From: Wolbachia endosymbiont of Oedothorax gibbosus
GTDB lineage: Bacteria; Pseudomonadota; Alphaproteobacteria; Rickettsiales; Anaplasmataceae
Reading direction: 5' to 3'
Assembly: GCF_936270435.1 (NCBI RefSeq)
Contig: NZ_OW370567.1
Coordinates: forward strand, 1,127,973 to 1,191,972
Length of the DNA stretch: 64,000 nucleotides
The notes under the pieces are model-generated. The model saw only the letters and a program-made list of their open reading frames with translations, did not search any database and was not told the origin of the DNA. The position numbers and the translations under genes are program-made. Below, one piece after another: positions 29,352-40,088 of the stretch (the stretch's first letter is position 1; the number at the start of each line of letters is the position of its first letter).

Positions 29352-30239
29352 ATGGCATCAAAAATTGATAGTCGCTCTTGGTTATTACTTGTTACCGAAC
29401 TTGTTGCACAGCAATTTCCAAAGTGGGCTCACTTAGAGATCAAACCTGTTGAACTCAGTGGTATAGACAATAGAACTTTTCGCTTGGGTGAAGAGATGTT
29501 GATCAGGCTACCAAGCGCAGAAGATTATGCGCTACAAGTTCTGAAGGAGCAAAAATGGCTTGAGGTACTTGCACCACATTTGTCATTTTCTATTCCTAAG
29601 CCACTTGCAATGGGACAACCATCAAAGCATTATCCCTGGAATTGGTCAATATATAAGTGGATCGAAGGGGAAAGCATAAATGCATTGTCTATAGATGATC
29701 TGGATTTACAGATTATTGCTTCTCAGCTTGCACAATTTTTGAATGAGTTACATAAAATTGATGTTAAAGGAGGCCCTAGTCCTGGACTCCATAACTTCTG
29801 GCGCGGCGATCACGTATCAGTCTATGACACAGAGGTAAGATCGTCCATTAAGGAATTGCAAGGTTTTATTGATGCTAGAACTATAATGTCCTTTTGGGAA
29901 AAAGCTATAAGCTCAAGATGGAGCAAGAACCCAGTATGGATTCATGGTGACTTTGCAAGTGGAAATATCTTGGTAAAAGATGCGTGTGTAGCTGCTATAA
30001 TTGATTTTGGATGTATGGCTGTCGGTGATCCAGCTTGTGACTTGGTAATTGCCTGGACACTTTTAGACAGCGAAAGTCGGAGAATCTTCAAGTCACATCT
30101 ATGTTTAGATCCAGACACGTGGGCCAGAGCAAGCGGCTGGGCTTTATGGAAGGCACTAATTACAATGCGCGACTGGAAGACAACAGAAGTTATGAAACAA
30201 CAGAAAATTATTAATGAAATTCTAAATGAAGAAGCTTAG
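29352..30239 (+). CDS. APH-family (aminoglycoside phosphotransferase-like) kinase
   Basis: A 295-residue protein of the APH/choline kinase fold. Visible motifs are IRLPSAEDYALQVLKEQKWL (nucleotide-binding lobe), the catalytic HGDFASGN at 198-205 and the metal-binding DFG at 218-220, followed by GDPACDLVIAW. The start is preceded by AGGAG. The nearest recognisable group is small-molecule APH-type kinases; the substrate is unknown and resistance should not be assumed. It sits alone between sucB and secA, looks slightly less AT-rich than its neighbours, and may be acquired. Confidence 0.88.
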   Translation: MASKIDSRSWLLLVTELVAQQFPKWAHLEIKPVELSGIDNRTFRLGEEMLIRLPSAEDYALQVLKEQKWLEVLAPHLSFSIPKPLAMGQPSKHYPWNWSIYKWIEGESINALSIDDLDLQIIASQLAQFLNELHKIDVKGGPSPGLHNFWRGDHVSVYDTEVRSSIKELQGFIDARTIMSFWEKAISSRWSKNPVWIHGDFASGNILVKDACVAAIIDFGCMAVGDPACDLVIAWTLLDSESRRIFKSHLCLDPDTWARASGWALWKALITMRDWKTTEVMKQQKIINEILNEEA

Positions 30240-30473
30240 TTTAACCAAAGATTTTCAGTCCTATTTTTGCATACCTACCTTTCTTTGCTATTCTCAAGTG
30301 AATTACTCTTAATCTAGCATAACTAACAACTTAAACGAACAACTATTTTCAGCAAACTAAACAATGCCTGTGATAGGTTCTTAATTTGAAAAGATTTCCC
30401 GAATCTAATATGTCATTGCTGTAGGCTGCATTTAGTAATATAATCTCATATTAAATGGACGTTACTTAAGTTT

Positions 30474-33134
30474 ATGCTAGATTCTCCGCTAATTTTGACA
30501 GCCATTCTTATATTTTTCATTTTTACGTTGTCATTCTTTTTTATAAGAAAGATATTTGGGTCAACAAATAAGAAGATAATAAAATCCTTTAGGAAAATTG
30601 TTCAGCAAATAAATGCATTAGAAACAGAAATGCAGAGCTTATCTGATGAGGAGCTTGCTGGTAAAACTGAAGAATTCAAACGAGAATTGAAAAATGGCAA
30701 AACACTAAATGACCTTCTCGTACCCGCATTTGCGGTTGTGCGCGAAGCCTCTCGAAGGTTTCTTAGCATGAGACATTTTGATGTTCAACTGATTGGTGGA
30801 ATGGTGCTCCATAACGGCATGATATCAGAAATGAAAACAGGAGAGGGAAAGACACTCGTTGCAACTTTAGCAGCATATCTAAATTCCTTAGAAGGGAAAG
30901 GCGTCCACGTCGTAACTGTTAACGACTACCTTGTAAAACGAGACACAGAATGGATGAGCAAATTATATAATTCTCTTGGGGTTTCTGTTGCGTTTATTAC
31001 GAATAACTTGACAGATGAAGAGAGAAAAGAGGCTTACAGTGCAGATATCGTGTATTCCACAAATAACGAGCTTGCCTTTGATTACTTGCGGGACAATATG
31101 AAATTCTCTCAAGAAGACATGGTTCAGAGAGGCTTTCACTACGGAATAGTTGATGAAGTGGACTCAATACTCATTGATGAAGCTCGCACTCCGCTTATTA
31201 TTTCTGGCCCAGTTGAGGAAAACAATCAGATATATAAGCATATCAATAAAATAGTGACCAAATTAGTTGACTCTGATTATGAAGTAGATGAAAAAGGTAG
31301 AACGGTATTCTTGACTGAAGATGGTATTTCACGAGTGGAAGAACTACTGAAGTCATATAATCTCATTCCTGAAAATTCTTCGCTTTATGATACCAACAAT
31401 ATGATAATGACTCACTACATAGACCAAGCATTGCGTGCACATAAGCTGTTCACTGCTGACAAAGATTATATAGCAAAGGATGGCAAGGTAGTGATTATTG
31501 ATGAATTTACTGGGCGTATGATGGAGGGCAGGAGATATTCCGATGGTCTTCATCAGGCACTTGAAGCGAAGGAGAATCTTGAAATTCAGCATGAAAACCA
31601 AACTTTAGCATCTGTCACATTTCAGAATTACTTTCGTATGTACAATAAACTTTCCGGAATGACTGGAACAGCAGCAACAGAGGCAGAAGAGTTTCGTGAT
31701 ATATACAGACTAAATGTAGTAAAAATTCCAACCAATGTACCTGTAAAAAGAGTTGATATTGATGATGAAATTTATGGCACAGGAAAAGAAAAATTTAATG
31801 CTGTGTTGAAGTTTATAGAAGAATGCCACAAACGCCTTCAACCAGTCCTAGTTGGCACGGTAAGCATCGAAAACTCTGAGAAGCTTTCTGCGCTTTTGCA
31901 AAGCCATTCTCTTAAGCATTCAGTACTAAATGCTCGTTATCATGAACAAGAGGCGTACATAATAGCACAAGCTGGAGTGCCAGGTAGTATCACTATAGCA
32001 ACTAACATGGCAGGACGTGGAACTGATATTCAACTCGGTGGAAACGCTGAAATGATTGCAAAGGTAGAACTGAAGAAGATAAAAAATGCTGATGAAAGAG
32101 AAAAAAAATACCAAGAAATAGTCGAAAGAGTAAAAAAAGATAAGGAAATTGCTATAAAAGCTGGTGGTTTATGCGTGGTTGGAACCGAAAGACATGAAAG
32201 CAGGAGAATAGATGATCAATTACGCGGCCGTTCTGGTCGTCAGGGGGATCCTGGACTTTCTAAGTTCTTTTTATCACTTGAAGATGACCTAATGAGAATA
32301 TTTGGTTCTGATAGAATGAGAAGCTTTTTACAAAAAGTAGGGTTAAAGAATAACGAAGCTATTCATCATCCATGGATCAATAAGGCACTTGAGAAGGCAC
32401 AAAAGAAAGTTGAAGCTAGAAATTATGATATGCGGAAGTCTTTGCTTAAGTTTGATGACGTAATCAATAACCAACGTAAAGTGATTTTTAAACAGAGAAA
32501 CAATATCTTAGGCAATGAAATCAATGATTTGTTTGAAGTATATAGCGAAGTAAATGAGAGCATAGTAGAAGGTATAATCCAAAGTGGCTATTATGAGGAT
32601 TATATTGAAGATATTGCCAAAGAATTCCATACAAGGTATGGAATAACGCTTGATAAAGAAGATTTAGCAAAGTTTTTAAACAAACAAGAAGCTTTGGATT
32701 ATATAAATGATAAGATACAAGAATTTTTTACTGAGAAAGAAAAATATTTCAACAGTCAGCACACTACAGATTTGTGGAATACGATCGTGAAGCAAATGAT
32801 GATAATGACACTTGATCATTTATGGAGAGAACACCTTTCAGTTCTAGAGAGCCTAAGACAAAGCATAAGCTTACGTGCCATGGGGCAGAAAGACCCACTG
32901 AATGAATTTAAACGCGAAGCTTTCTTAATGTTTGAGTCGATGCTTGAAAAGTGGAAAGAACTTACCATTCACCGCTTAGCACACTTTAAGTTGGTAGATA
33001 ACCAAGAAATAGGCAATAGGCTACATTCTGCGAGAAATAGCATACTTCCCAAAGTCTCAAGAAACGACAAATGCCCTTGCAACTCCGGAAAGAAGTACAA
33101 ACACTGCCACGGCGCAGTTACTGTGGTGAACTAG
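30474..33134 (+). CDS. secA: Preprotein translocase ATPase SecA
   Basis: Motor ATPase that drives preproteins through SecYEG. The 886 residues contain Walker A MKTGEGKT (120-127), [16 protein letters not shown], the preprotein cross-linking domain, [13 protein letters not shown] and [12 protein letters not shown] of the second motor domain, and a C-terminal zinc motif [14 protein letters not shown]. The N-terminus carries an unusual hydrophobic segment (residues 2-25) before the standard [18 protein letters not shown] start of SecA; no other ATG or GTG start exists between them. Start choice affects this. Confidence 0.97.
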   Translation: MLDSPLILTAILIFFIFTLSFFFIRKIFGSTNKKIIKSFRKIVQQINALETEMQSLSDEELAGKTEEFKRELKNGKTLNDLLVPAFAVVREASRRFLSMRHFDVQLIGGMVLHNGMISEMKTGEGKTLVATLAAYLNSLEGKGVHVVTVNDYLVKRDTEWMSKLYNSLGVSVAFITNNLTDEERKEAYSADIVYSTNNELAFDYLRDNMKFSQEDMVQRGFHYGIVDEVDSILIDEARTPLIISGPVEENNQIYKHINKIVTKLVDSDYEVDEKGRTVFLTEDGISRVEELLKSYNLIPENSSLYDTNNMIMTHYIDQALRAHKLFTADKDYIAKDGKVVIIDEFTGRMMEGRRYSDGLHQALEAKENLEIQHENQTLASVTFQNYFRMYNKLSGMTGTAATEAEEFRDIYRLNVVKIPTNVPVKRVDIDDEIYGTGKEKFNAVLKFIEECHKRLQPVLVGTVSIENSEKLSALLQSHSLKHSVLNARYHEQEAYIIAQAGVPGSITIATNMAGRGTDIQLGGNAEMIAKVELKKIKNADEREKKYQEIVERVKKDKEIAIKAGGLCVVGTERHESRRIDDQLRGRSGRQGDPGLSKFFLSLEDDLMRIFGSDRMRSFLQKVGLKNNEAIHHPWINKALEKAQKKVEARNYDMRKSLLKFDDVINNQRKVIFKQRNNILGNEINDLFEVYSEVNESIVEGIIQSGYYEDYIEDIAKEFHTRYGITLDKEDLAKFLNKQEALDYINDKIQEFFTEKEKYFNSQHTTDLWNTIVKQMMIMTLDHLWREHLSVLESLRQSISLRAMGQKDPLNEFKREAFLMFESMLEKWKELTIHRLAHFKLVDNQEIGNRLHSARNSILPKVSRNDKCPCNSGKKYKHCHGAVTVVN

Positions 33135-33492
33135 TAATCAACTTTCCACAACAGGTAGCAAATCTATATTTGTGTATTTTGAAAAGCACTATAAACTAGT
33201 TTGTGTATGGTTATATTGTCTAGATGCTCAGCTATTTTTTCACAAATTTCTTCAGGCAATTCAGCACCAATATCAGAATGTTGAATACATATTTTGCCTG
33301 CATTCACTAAATTTTTTCTTTTCATTCCTTCTTGATATTGACTTTCTATTTCATCAGCATACATAGGAAATTCATTTTTATAGTTACCTGTTTTTAATGC
33401 CTCTGCTATATTTTCATTACTCACATAATCTGCCAATTTGTTATCCCTGGCTATCAGAATATCGTAAAATGACACTCCACTATTCCTATTAA

Positions 33493-34471
33493 CCCCAGTT
33501 ATGGATTAACCAACGAAGTAAAGCTGAGAAATACAGGGCTTTTTCGATTGCATTGAATAAGAAATGAGGGTAGAAAAAATATGTACCAAGAAATTTACTG
33601 TGGATCTATGCCGAGTGTGCTCAAGTTCAAATTTGTTTTTTAGGCAGCCAAAAACCGTTTCAACAATCGATCTTTTCCCTAGTAAAATCTTCTCTTTCAG
33701 CGAAATCAGTGCATTTTTCATACCTTTTTTCACTTTAGTGACGAGTTTTAGACCTCTATCGAATAGTTTCTCAAAGAGCTCTTTCTTTATATAGCCCTTA
33801 TCTCCAAACAAAAGTCCAGTTAGTTTTTTGGTTAGAGTTGGTACAGGTTTTCTGTCATCGACGTTACCTCTGGTTAGCGTAACACCTTGAATTTCACCTA
33901 TTTCATTGATTACTACATGTAATTTAAAACCAAAAAACCAGCCGTAAGTATTCTTTCCTAACTCTGCTAATCCTTTGAAAACCTTATTTCTTGAGATTCT
34001 TTTTCGATGGCATACTGCTATTGAAGTAGAATCTATGTAGGAAATCCCGGTCATTTTTGCTTGTTCACAAAACCATTGCAAAAGTAATGCTAAATACCAC
34101 AAAACTCGCGGCTTTAAGGCAATAAATCTGTGATATGAAGGCAGCTTTGAAAACTCTGATCTATAGAATAACTGAAGATAACAAAGATAAAAAGCCTTGA
34201 AGTTTTTACATGGTGATTTATGGTATAATAGGATTATGGTTAGAATTTCTGAGTGCGCTATTTCTGGTACTCTGGTTGGTTTTTTGCCGTTTGATAAGAA
34301 CCTATTTGCAAAATTATCATCTACCGCACGACAAAAATCCTCGACGCAACAGTACAGTTCTGTAATATCTTTCTTCATGTGTAACCTCTTATTATTACTA
34401 AAATACTCGAGTTTACCCTGTTTCCCTCTTCTTAGTTATACTTTTATCTATTTTCTAATCCATAACTGAGG
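33493..34471 (-). mobile_element. IS982-family insertion sequence, copy 1
   Basis: A 979-bp element with terminal inverted repeats CCCCAGTTATGGATTA at 33,493 and its near complement ending at 34,471. A target duplication of about 7-8 bp (CTATTAA) flanks it. It is inserted inside the ankyrin gene and carries one intact transposase. The second copy at 60,568-61,546 has the same length and identical transposase protein in the opposite orientation. Confidence 0.92.
33506..34378 (-). CDS. IS982-family transposase
   Basis: A 290-residue DDE transposase with no interruptions. It begins MKKDITELYCCVEDFCRAV and contains YIDSTSIAVCH with the first catalytic aspartate, FGFKLHVVINEIGEI, LLFGDKGYIKKELFEKLF with the second aspartate, and IVETVFGCLKNKFELEHTRHRS with the glutamate. 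Length and motif spacing fit IS982. The identity with the copy at 60,661-61,533 suggests recent activity or gene conversion. Confidence 0.93.
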   Translation of the reverse strand: MKKDITELYCCVEDFCRAVDDNFANRFLSNGKKPTRVPEIAHSEILTIILLYHKSPCKNFKAFYLCYLQLFYRSEFSKLPSYHRFIALKPRVLWYLALLLQWFCEQAKMTGISYIDSTSIAVCHRKRISRNKVFKGLAELGKNTYGWFFGFKLHVVINEIGEIQGVTLTRGNVDDRKPVPTLTKKLTGLLFGDKGYIKKELFEKLFDRGLKLVTKVKKGMKNALISLKEKILLGKRSIVETVFGCLKNKFELEHTRHRSTVNFLVHIFSTLISYSMQSKKPCISQLYFVG

Positions 34472-36293
34472 TCTATTAACCTTCTGCTCTTTCATTTTCC
34501 TAATCTCAGCTTGACACTTATCCCAATCATCTAATATATATGCAATGCCTGGCAGGCTTTCAAGCGTGCTGGGAATCTCTAAATTGGAATTTTGTTTCAA
34601 CATATACTTGATGAGGAGCCTACCAACTTCTCCTGCACTGCACATCATATTGGACCATTCTATGACGCTCAAACGATGTAGACGCCAAGGCATGCCCATA
34701 ATAACCACGTCAATAACTTTGTATAAAGGAGTACTCCTGTTTTCATCTACTGCACAAGGGTTTGCTCCATTCCGCAGAAGAAATCTCACTATTTCTACAT
34801 GACAGTTGACCGCAGCCCTATGTAAAGGGGTGGTTCCTTCTTTATCTTGGAAATTAACATCAGCACCACTCTCTATTAAGGATTTTGCTATCCCTATATT
34901 GCCATTTTTAACAGCCCAATGCAAAGGAGTAGCTTCATATTTACTATCTTCAACATTTACGTCAGCCCCTTTTCTTGCTAAGCACCTTACTATCCTTTCA
35001 TAATTGTGTCCAGTTGCTACAAGCACTAAATTGCAATTTAGTGCTGCAGATGTGCAGTTTATATTAAAATGATCTTTTTTCCACTTATAGTATGCATTTA
35101 AATTTGTTTTCTGCAGTTTTTTTGCAATTTCCTCAATTATGTTCTCTTCATTTATACTGTGATAGCTATTGACTTCCTGCAATATTTTTTTCATTCCTAC
35201 CATTTTTCTTCCAAACTGGCTTTCTATCTCATTAGCATATATAGGAAACTCCTTTTTATAATCACCTCTCTCTAATATTGCTGCCATCCTTTCAGTAACT
35301 ATAGATGCCAATTTGTTGCGTCTAGTTGCAAGAATATCGTGAAATGATACCTCACTATTCCTATCAATTCTTTGTTCTTTCAGTTTCTTAATCTCAGTGT
35401 GACACTCATTCCAGTATCTTGATATTTCCTCATATGGCTCCTCATTTAAATAGCCAGGTTTTTCTGCCGTTGGATTTTTTGCTAAGGCGTATCTTATCAG
35501 AGCTTCACTGCACTTTTGCCCAAAGCGCATGCCAGCCCGAACAGAAAGGTGTAAGACATCAAACCCTGCTTCTGTAGTCCGCTTACTAATATCTATTCCT
35601 TCCTGCTCAAGTAGTAGCGTTGTTGCTTTTAAGTTACCAAACGTAACTGCTAAATGCAGAGGAGTACCGCCATAATTATCTTGTCCGTTAATGTCGGCTC
35701 CATTTTTTATTAGCAGCTTTATTATTTCTATATAACCTGTTGTATTAACTTTATTAAATTGTTTCATCATACTTGGGTTACTCTTATCAACTGCTATGTG
35801 TAATGCAGTGTATCCATTGTAGCTACATTGTACGTTGATATCAGCGCCTTTTTCTATTAAGAACCTTGCCATATTTATATGACCCTCCTTAACGGCTGAA
35901 AATAACGGCGTTTCCCCTTTCTCACCTTTAAGATCTATATTTGCTCCTCTTTCTGTTAGAAGCTCTACTACTTTCCCGCAGTTATGTTTAGCTGCTGCAC
36001 GCAAAAAACTGCCACGTCTAAGCATATGGTTTATATCAAACTGGTTATTTTTCCACTCGTTATATATATCTGGATCCTCTTGCTGCAGTGTATCCCTAAT
36101 TTTCTCAATTACATTTTCTACACTTAGGTCCGAGCTACTGTTAATTTCTTGTAATATTTCCTTCAATCCCTGCATTTCTTCCTCCAAGATATAAAATTTT
36201 ATTATGGCATATGAAGCGGATTATGTCAATGAAAACCTAAGAAACTGGTTCTTCTTTTTCTGGTCACACGCTGAGGTGGAGTGTCTGTAGGTT

Positions 36294-37050
36294 TCATCCC
36301 AGTGCCCAGACACTGGGATCCAGAATTTTGACTGTAAACAAGCATACTATACAACATTTTCAATGAAACTGCCAAAAACTGGATTTCAGCGTCACGCGCT
36401 GGAATGACACCATTTCCGGTCTCTTAAATTGCTTTAGCCATAAATATTTAAGAAATTTACCAAATGAAAAAAAAGGCAAAAGAAGCCCTGGTCATCGTCT
36501 ATTTTCAGTATTGGCGTTTTTTTAAGTCTTAAACACTGCAATTTAGCTGCTTTTAAGTGCAGTTAACCTAAATTGTAAACGTTAAGAAATTTACCAGGCA
36601 GAAAAAAAAGACAAAGAAATCCCGTGGTAATTAGTGTTCACTCTCTAATCCTGCAAATCAGCGTACTATACTGTCTTAAACAGCGTACTATACTGTCTTA
36701 AACAGCGTACTATACTGTCTTAAACAGCGTACTATACTGTCTTAAACAGCGTACTATACTGTCTTAAACAGCGTACTATACTGTCTTAAACAGCGTACTA
36801 TACTGTCTTAAACAGCGTACTATACTGTCTTAAACAGCGTACTATACTGTCTTAAACAGCGCGTTTCAGCTTGAAAACCCAGAAATGTTGTGAAGACATA
36901 AGGTGCACATAGTGCAAAAAATTAAAAATAAGACGCCAATCACGTAATACTGTTGTCGTTTAATCTGCACAGATTGAAGATAACTGAATATCTTCAGTCT
37001 CATGATAAGGGGGCTGGCGGAGTTTGTCAAGTAGGTTTTTTCGTTTCTAT
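36294..37050. repeat. Long dispersed non-coding repeat, copy 2
   Basis: The longest copy of the repeat at 27,521. It keeps both flanking palindromes and the right end (ACATAAGGTGCACATAGTGC, GACGCCAA, TTTTTCGTTTCTAT at 37,050). Relative to copy 1 it has an internal duplication, with two versions of TTTAAGAAATTTACC or GTTAAGAAATTTACC, and an expanded tandem array at 36,659-36,856. It lies in an 887-bp gene-free interval between the ankyrin gene and ygfZ. Confidence 0.82.
36659..36856. repeat. Nine-copy 22-bp tandem repeat (VNTR)
   Basis: Nine perfect units of 22 bp (beginning CAGCGTACTATACTGTCT and ending TAAA) span 198 bp, followed by a partial tenth unit (CAGCG). The third long-repeat copy has only one related unit (TTTACTGTCTTAAACAGCGCG at about 61,945). 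Perfect identity of the units suggests recent slippage expansion. There are no spacers between units, so it is not a CRISPR array. Confidence 0.97.
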
Positions 37051-37074
37051 ATGTGCTACCTTAAGCTATAGACC

Positions 37075-37863
37075 TCAACGCACAAATACCCTAGCCCCAC
37101 TGGCATATAAATTTGTGTGACTTTTTTGAGTATTAAGCAATGCAAGTCCGATATTGTCTACACTAGAGCGCAGTTCCCCTATTTCCTCATTATTTTCATT
37201 TGTCACTTTAGTGCCAATATCTGGAAGTGCGTTATCCCCCTCAACAAGGTAAAGTTTCCTTCTGAATATTTCTTGTCTGCTCATTCGATTTACGACTTCC
37301 TGACCTATATAACACCCCTTATTAAAGCTTATACCGTTGATTAAAAATTGCAGCGGAAATGATGAATTTTGTACCATATCTTTCGCTCCATCTGGAACGA
37401 GATTTTGAATTCTAACTTTTTCATACTGAGTAAAATCCCCAACTGGCTCCTTTATTTCACCTTTATGTATTACCCTCATTCCTAGCAGCTTGTGCCTTGG
37501 ATCTTGAAAAATAACTTGTGACTTACTACTACACTCCGCCAACTTAGTGTTAAACAAAACTCCAACCTTATATAGTGCACTAACGTCTTTAATCTTCACT
37601 CTCAGGTAAGTTTTAAGTAAATCTAGTTTCTCGATCATTTGCTGTAAGTGCATGTTTTCGCACTCCAAGAAAGTGTATTTACCATACTCAATAAGAAAAA
37701 AATCATATAGATATTTCCCTTGAGGGCTAAGCAATAAAGAGTAAATGGCTTTTTGGCTATCCAACTTATTAATATCATTGGTTATAATGCCCTGCAGAAA
37801 ATCTCTAGTGTCAGGCCCATATAGCACTATTACACCACGACTTAGGAATGGTATATAACTCAT
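37075..37863 (-). CDS. ygfZ: YgfZ/GcvT-like folate-binding protein (Fe-S cluster maintenance)
   Basis: A 262-residue protein of the YgfZ family, which helps maintain iron-sulfur enzymes such as MiaB using folate. The N-terminal fold has FLQGIITNDINKL, and the diagnostic motif KGCYIGQE with the conserved cysteine is at 182-189, followed by VVNRMSRQE. It lacks a full glycine cleavage system around it. The gene abuts the long dispersed repeat (25 bp away) at its 3' end. Confidence 0.92.
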   Translation of the reverse strand: MSYIPFLSRGVIVLYGPDTRDFLQGIITNDINKLDSQKAIYSLLLSPQGKYLYDFFLIEYGKYTFLECENMHLQQMIEKLDLLKTYLRVKIKDVSALYKVGVLFNTKLAECSSKSQVIFQDPRHKLLGMRVIHKGEIKEPVGDFTQYEKVRIQNLVPDGAKDMVQNSSFPLQFLINGISFNKGCYIGQEVVNRMSRQEIFRRKLYLVEGDNALPDIGTKVTNENNEEIGELRSSVDNIGLALLNTQKSHTNLYASGARVFVR

Positions 37864-37972
37864 GAAATCTCCATAAATAAATCTAAATTTTATTATATAA
37901 CATTAGGCTCTTTTAGAAACTGCTTTTGGCGTGCATGTTTTATATGGTGTGCATATTTTACAAGCTCCAGCC

Positions 37973-37999
37973 CTTGAAATCTAGCTTACGAGTATATAT
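37973..37999 (+). promoter_or_regulatory. Candidate heat-shock (RpoH-type) promoter of groESL
   Basis: CTTGAAA at 37,973-37,979 is followed after about 14 bases by an AT-rich TATATATA element, upstream of groES. This matches the sigma-32 pattern (CTTGAAA with a short spacer). No CIRCE inverted repeat was seen, so RpoH control is more likely than HrcA repression. The -10 part is weak because the region is AT-rich. Confidence 0.5.
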
Positions 38000-38036
38000 A
38001 TAAAGTTATAGGTTAATTTGTTGAGAGGAAAAGCAA

Positions 38037-38327
38037 ATGTCAAATGTAAATTTAAATGTATTGGATGATAGCGTGCTGATCAAGCCTGTTAGCGAGGAAA
38101 AGCAAGGTGGAATTATGCTTCCATCAAGTGCTGAAAAGAAACCTACTAAAGGTGAAATTGTAGCAACTGGTGAAGGTTCACGCAACTCAAATGGCGAACG
38201 CGTAGCTTTAACTGTGAAGGCTGGTGATAAAGTGTTCTATCGTCAATGGGCTGGTACAGAAATAGAACATAATGATGAAAAGCTTATCGTGATGAAAGAG
38301 TCCGATATACTTGCTGTCATTAAATAG
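38037..38327 (+). CDS. groES: Co-chaperonin GroES
   Basis: Seven-membered lid of the GroEL chaperonin. The 96 residues include the start [13 protein letters not shown], the mobile loop around [26 protein letters not shown], and [11 protein letters not shown] near the C-terminus. The start is preceded by GAGAGGA. It precedes groEL by about 100 bp in the standard bicistronic arrangement. Confidence 0.98.
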   Translation: MSNVNLNVLDDSVLIKPVSEEKQGGIMLPSSAEKKPTKGEIVATGEGSRNSNGERVALTVKAGDKVFYRQWAGTEIEHNDEKLIVMKESDILAVIK

Positions 38328-38427
38328 CAGTCTTTATTTTACTAAACTGAAACAAAGCACGATACAGTGCATTGTAAATGGTTTTATTATAGTTTTCTAA
38401 ATTTTTTATTAACAAGAGGTGATAAAA

Positions 38428-40077
38428 ATGACTAATGTAGTAGTATCAGGTGAGCAGTTGCAAGAAGCCTTTCGTGAAGTCGCAGCAATAGTGGATTCAA
38501 CGGTAGCAATAACTGCGGGACCTAGAGGAAAAACAGTAGGGATTAATAAGCCCTATGGAGCACCAGAAATTACAAAAGATGGTTATAAGGTGATGAAGGG
38601 TATCAAGCCTGAAAAACCACTAAATGCTGCAATAGCAAGCATCTTTGCCCAAAGTTGTTCTCAATGTAACGACAAAGTTGGTGATGGTACAACAACGTGC
38701 TCAATATTAACTAGCAACATGATAATGGAAGCTTCAAAATCAATTGCTGCTGGAAACGATCGTGTTGGTATTAAAAACGGAATACAGAAGGCAAAAGATG
38801 TAATATTAAAGGAAATTACATCAATGTCTCGTACAATTTCTCTGGAGAAAATGGATGAAGTAGCGCAAGTTGCGATAATCTCTGCAAATGGTGATAAGGA
38901 TATAGGTAACAGTATCGCTGATTCCGTGAAAAAAGTTGGAAAAGAGGGTGTAATAACTGTTGAAGAGAGTAAAGGTTCAAAAGAGTTAGAAGTTGAGCTG
39001 ACTACTGGCATGCAATTTGATCGCGGTTATCTCTCTCCGTATTTTATTACAAATAATGAAAAAATGATCGTGGAGCTTGATAATCCTTATTTATTAATTA
39101 CAGAGAAAAAATTGAATATTATTCAACCTTTACTTCCTATTCTTGAAGCTGTTGTTAAATCTGGTAAACCTTTAGTTATTATTGCAGAGGATATCGAAGG
39201 TGAAGCATTAAGCACTTTAGTTATCAATAAATTGCGTGGTGGTTTAAAAGTTGCTGCAGTAAAAGCTCCAGGTTTTGGTGACAGAAGAAAGGAGATGCTC
39301 GAAGACATAGCAACTTTGACTGGTGCTAAGTACGTCATAAAAGATGAACTTGGAATCAAGATGGAAGATCTGACACTTGATGATCTTGGTACTGCTAAAA
39401 ATGTTAAAATTACTAAAGATAATACCACAGTTGTCAGCGAAAATAGCGATTCTGACAGTGTGAAAGCTAGAATCGAGCAGATCAAATCTCAAATTGAAAC
39501 TTCAACTTCTGATTATGATAAAGAAAAGCTAAGAGAACGTTTAGCGAAATTATCAGGTGGTGTTGCTGTGCTAAAAGTTGGTGGAGCAACTGAAGTGGAA
39601 GTTAAAGAACGTAGAGATAGAGTTGAAGATGCGCTACATGCAACAAGAGCTGCAATTGAAGAAGGCATAGTTCCAGGTGGTGGAGTTGCGCTTCTTTATG
39701 CTTCATCTGTTCTCGACAAATTAAAAGGTGCAAGTGACGAAGAGCAAATAGGCATAAACATTATCAAGAAAATTCTCAGTGCTCCAATTAGAAGGTTAGT
39801 TAAAAATGCTGGTCTTGAATCTGCTGTTATAATTGACTATTTGATTAAGCAGAATGATAAAGAGCTTATATACAACGTTGAGGCTATGAATTACGCTAAT
39901 GCATTTACAGCTGGTGTGATTGATCCAGCGAAAGTGGTACGCATTGCTTTTGAAACAGCAATATCTGTTGCAAGTGTGTTGATCACTACTGAATCTATGA
40001 TAGTTGATGTACCAAGCAAAGAAAATGCTTCATCTCCTATGGGTGCAGGAGAAATGGGTGGCATGGGTGGATTCTAA
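38428..40077 (+). CDS. groEL: Chaperonin GroEL
   Basis: 60-kDa chaperonin. The sequence shows the ATP-binding GPRGKTVGI and [10 protein letters not shown] motifs, the apical domain ([48 protein letters not shown]), and the C-terminal glycine/methionine tail ([11 protein letters not shown]). I use the ATG at 38,428 ([10 protein letters not shown]), which has AAGAGGTGA in front; the in-frame GTG at 38,419 overlaps that site. Length is 549 residues, normal. Confidence 0.98.
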   Translation: MTNVVVSGEQLQEAFREVAAIVDSTVAITAGPRGKTVGINKPYGAPEITKDGYKVMKGIKPEKPLNAAIASIFAQSCSQCNDKVGDGTTTCSILTSNMIMEASKSIAAGNDRVGIKNGIQKAKDVILKEITSMSRTISLEKMDEVAQVAIISANGDKDIGNSIADSVKKVGKEGVITVEESKGSKELEVELTTGMQFDRGYLSPYFITNNEKMIVELDNPYLLITEKKLNIIQPLLPILEAVVKSGKPLVIIAEDIEGEALSTLVINKLRGGLKVAAVKAPGFGDRRKEMLEDIATLTGAKYVIKDELGIKMEDLTLDDLGTAKNVKITKDNTTVVSENSDSDSVKARIEQIKSQIETSTSDYDKEKLRERLAKLSGGVAVLKVGGATEVEVKERRDRVEDALHATRAAIEEGIVPGGGVALLYASSVLDKLKGASDEEQIGINIIKKILSAPIRRLVKNAGLESAVIIDYLIKQNDKELIYNVEAMNYANAFTAGVIDPAKVVRIAFETAISVASVLITTESMIVDVPSKENASSPMGAGEMGGMGGF

Positions 40078-40088
40078 GTAGAGTGAAA

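Larger units (their letters stand above)
33164..36187 (-). pseudogene. Large ankyrin-repeat protein gene interrupted by IS982
   Basis: The coding strand runs from 36,187 to 34,480, is broken by an IS982 copy (33,493-34,471) and resumes at 33,485 down to 33,164. Joining the two at the 7-8 bp duplicated target restores KVNRNSGVSFYDIL, which matches an internal KEQRIDRNSEVSFHDIL. The gene has two modules, each with a GLKEILQEINS / KKILQEVNS helical start, an EWKNNQFDIN or KWKKDHFNIN segment and several ankyrin repeats (about 3-5 per module, such as GETPLFSAVKEGHINMARFLIEKGADIN). The detached C-terminal piece ends with LPEEICEKIAEHLDNITIHKL, which resembles an F-box or PRANC motif. The remaining 579-residue ORF could still be expressed, with the IS supplying its last residues. 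Confidence 0.88.

Noticed and set aside
29352..30239. Antibiotic resistance gene
   Set aside because: The APH fold is shared by many small-molecule kinases; there is no specific similarity visible to a known resistance enzyme.
36659..36856. Possible CRISPR array
   Set aside because: The 22-bp units follow each other without spacers and no cas genes occur in the window, so it is a simple tandem repeat.
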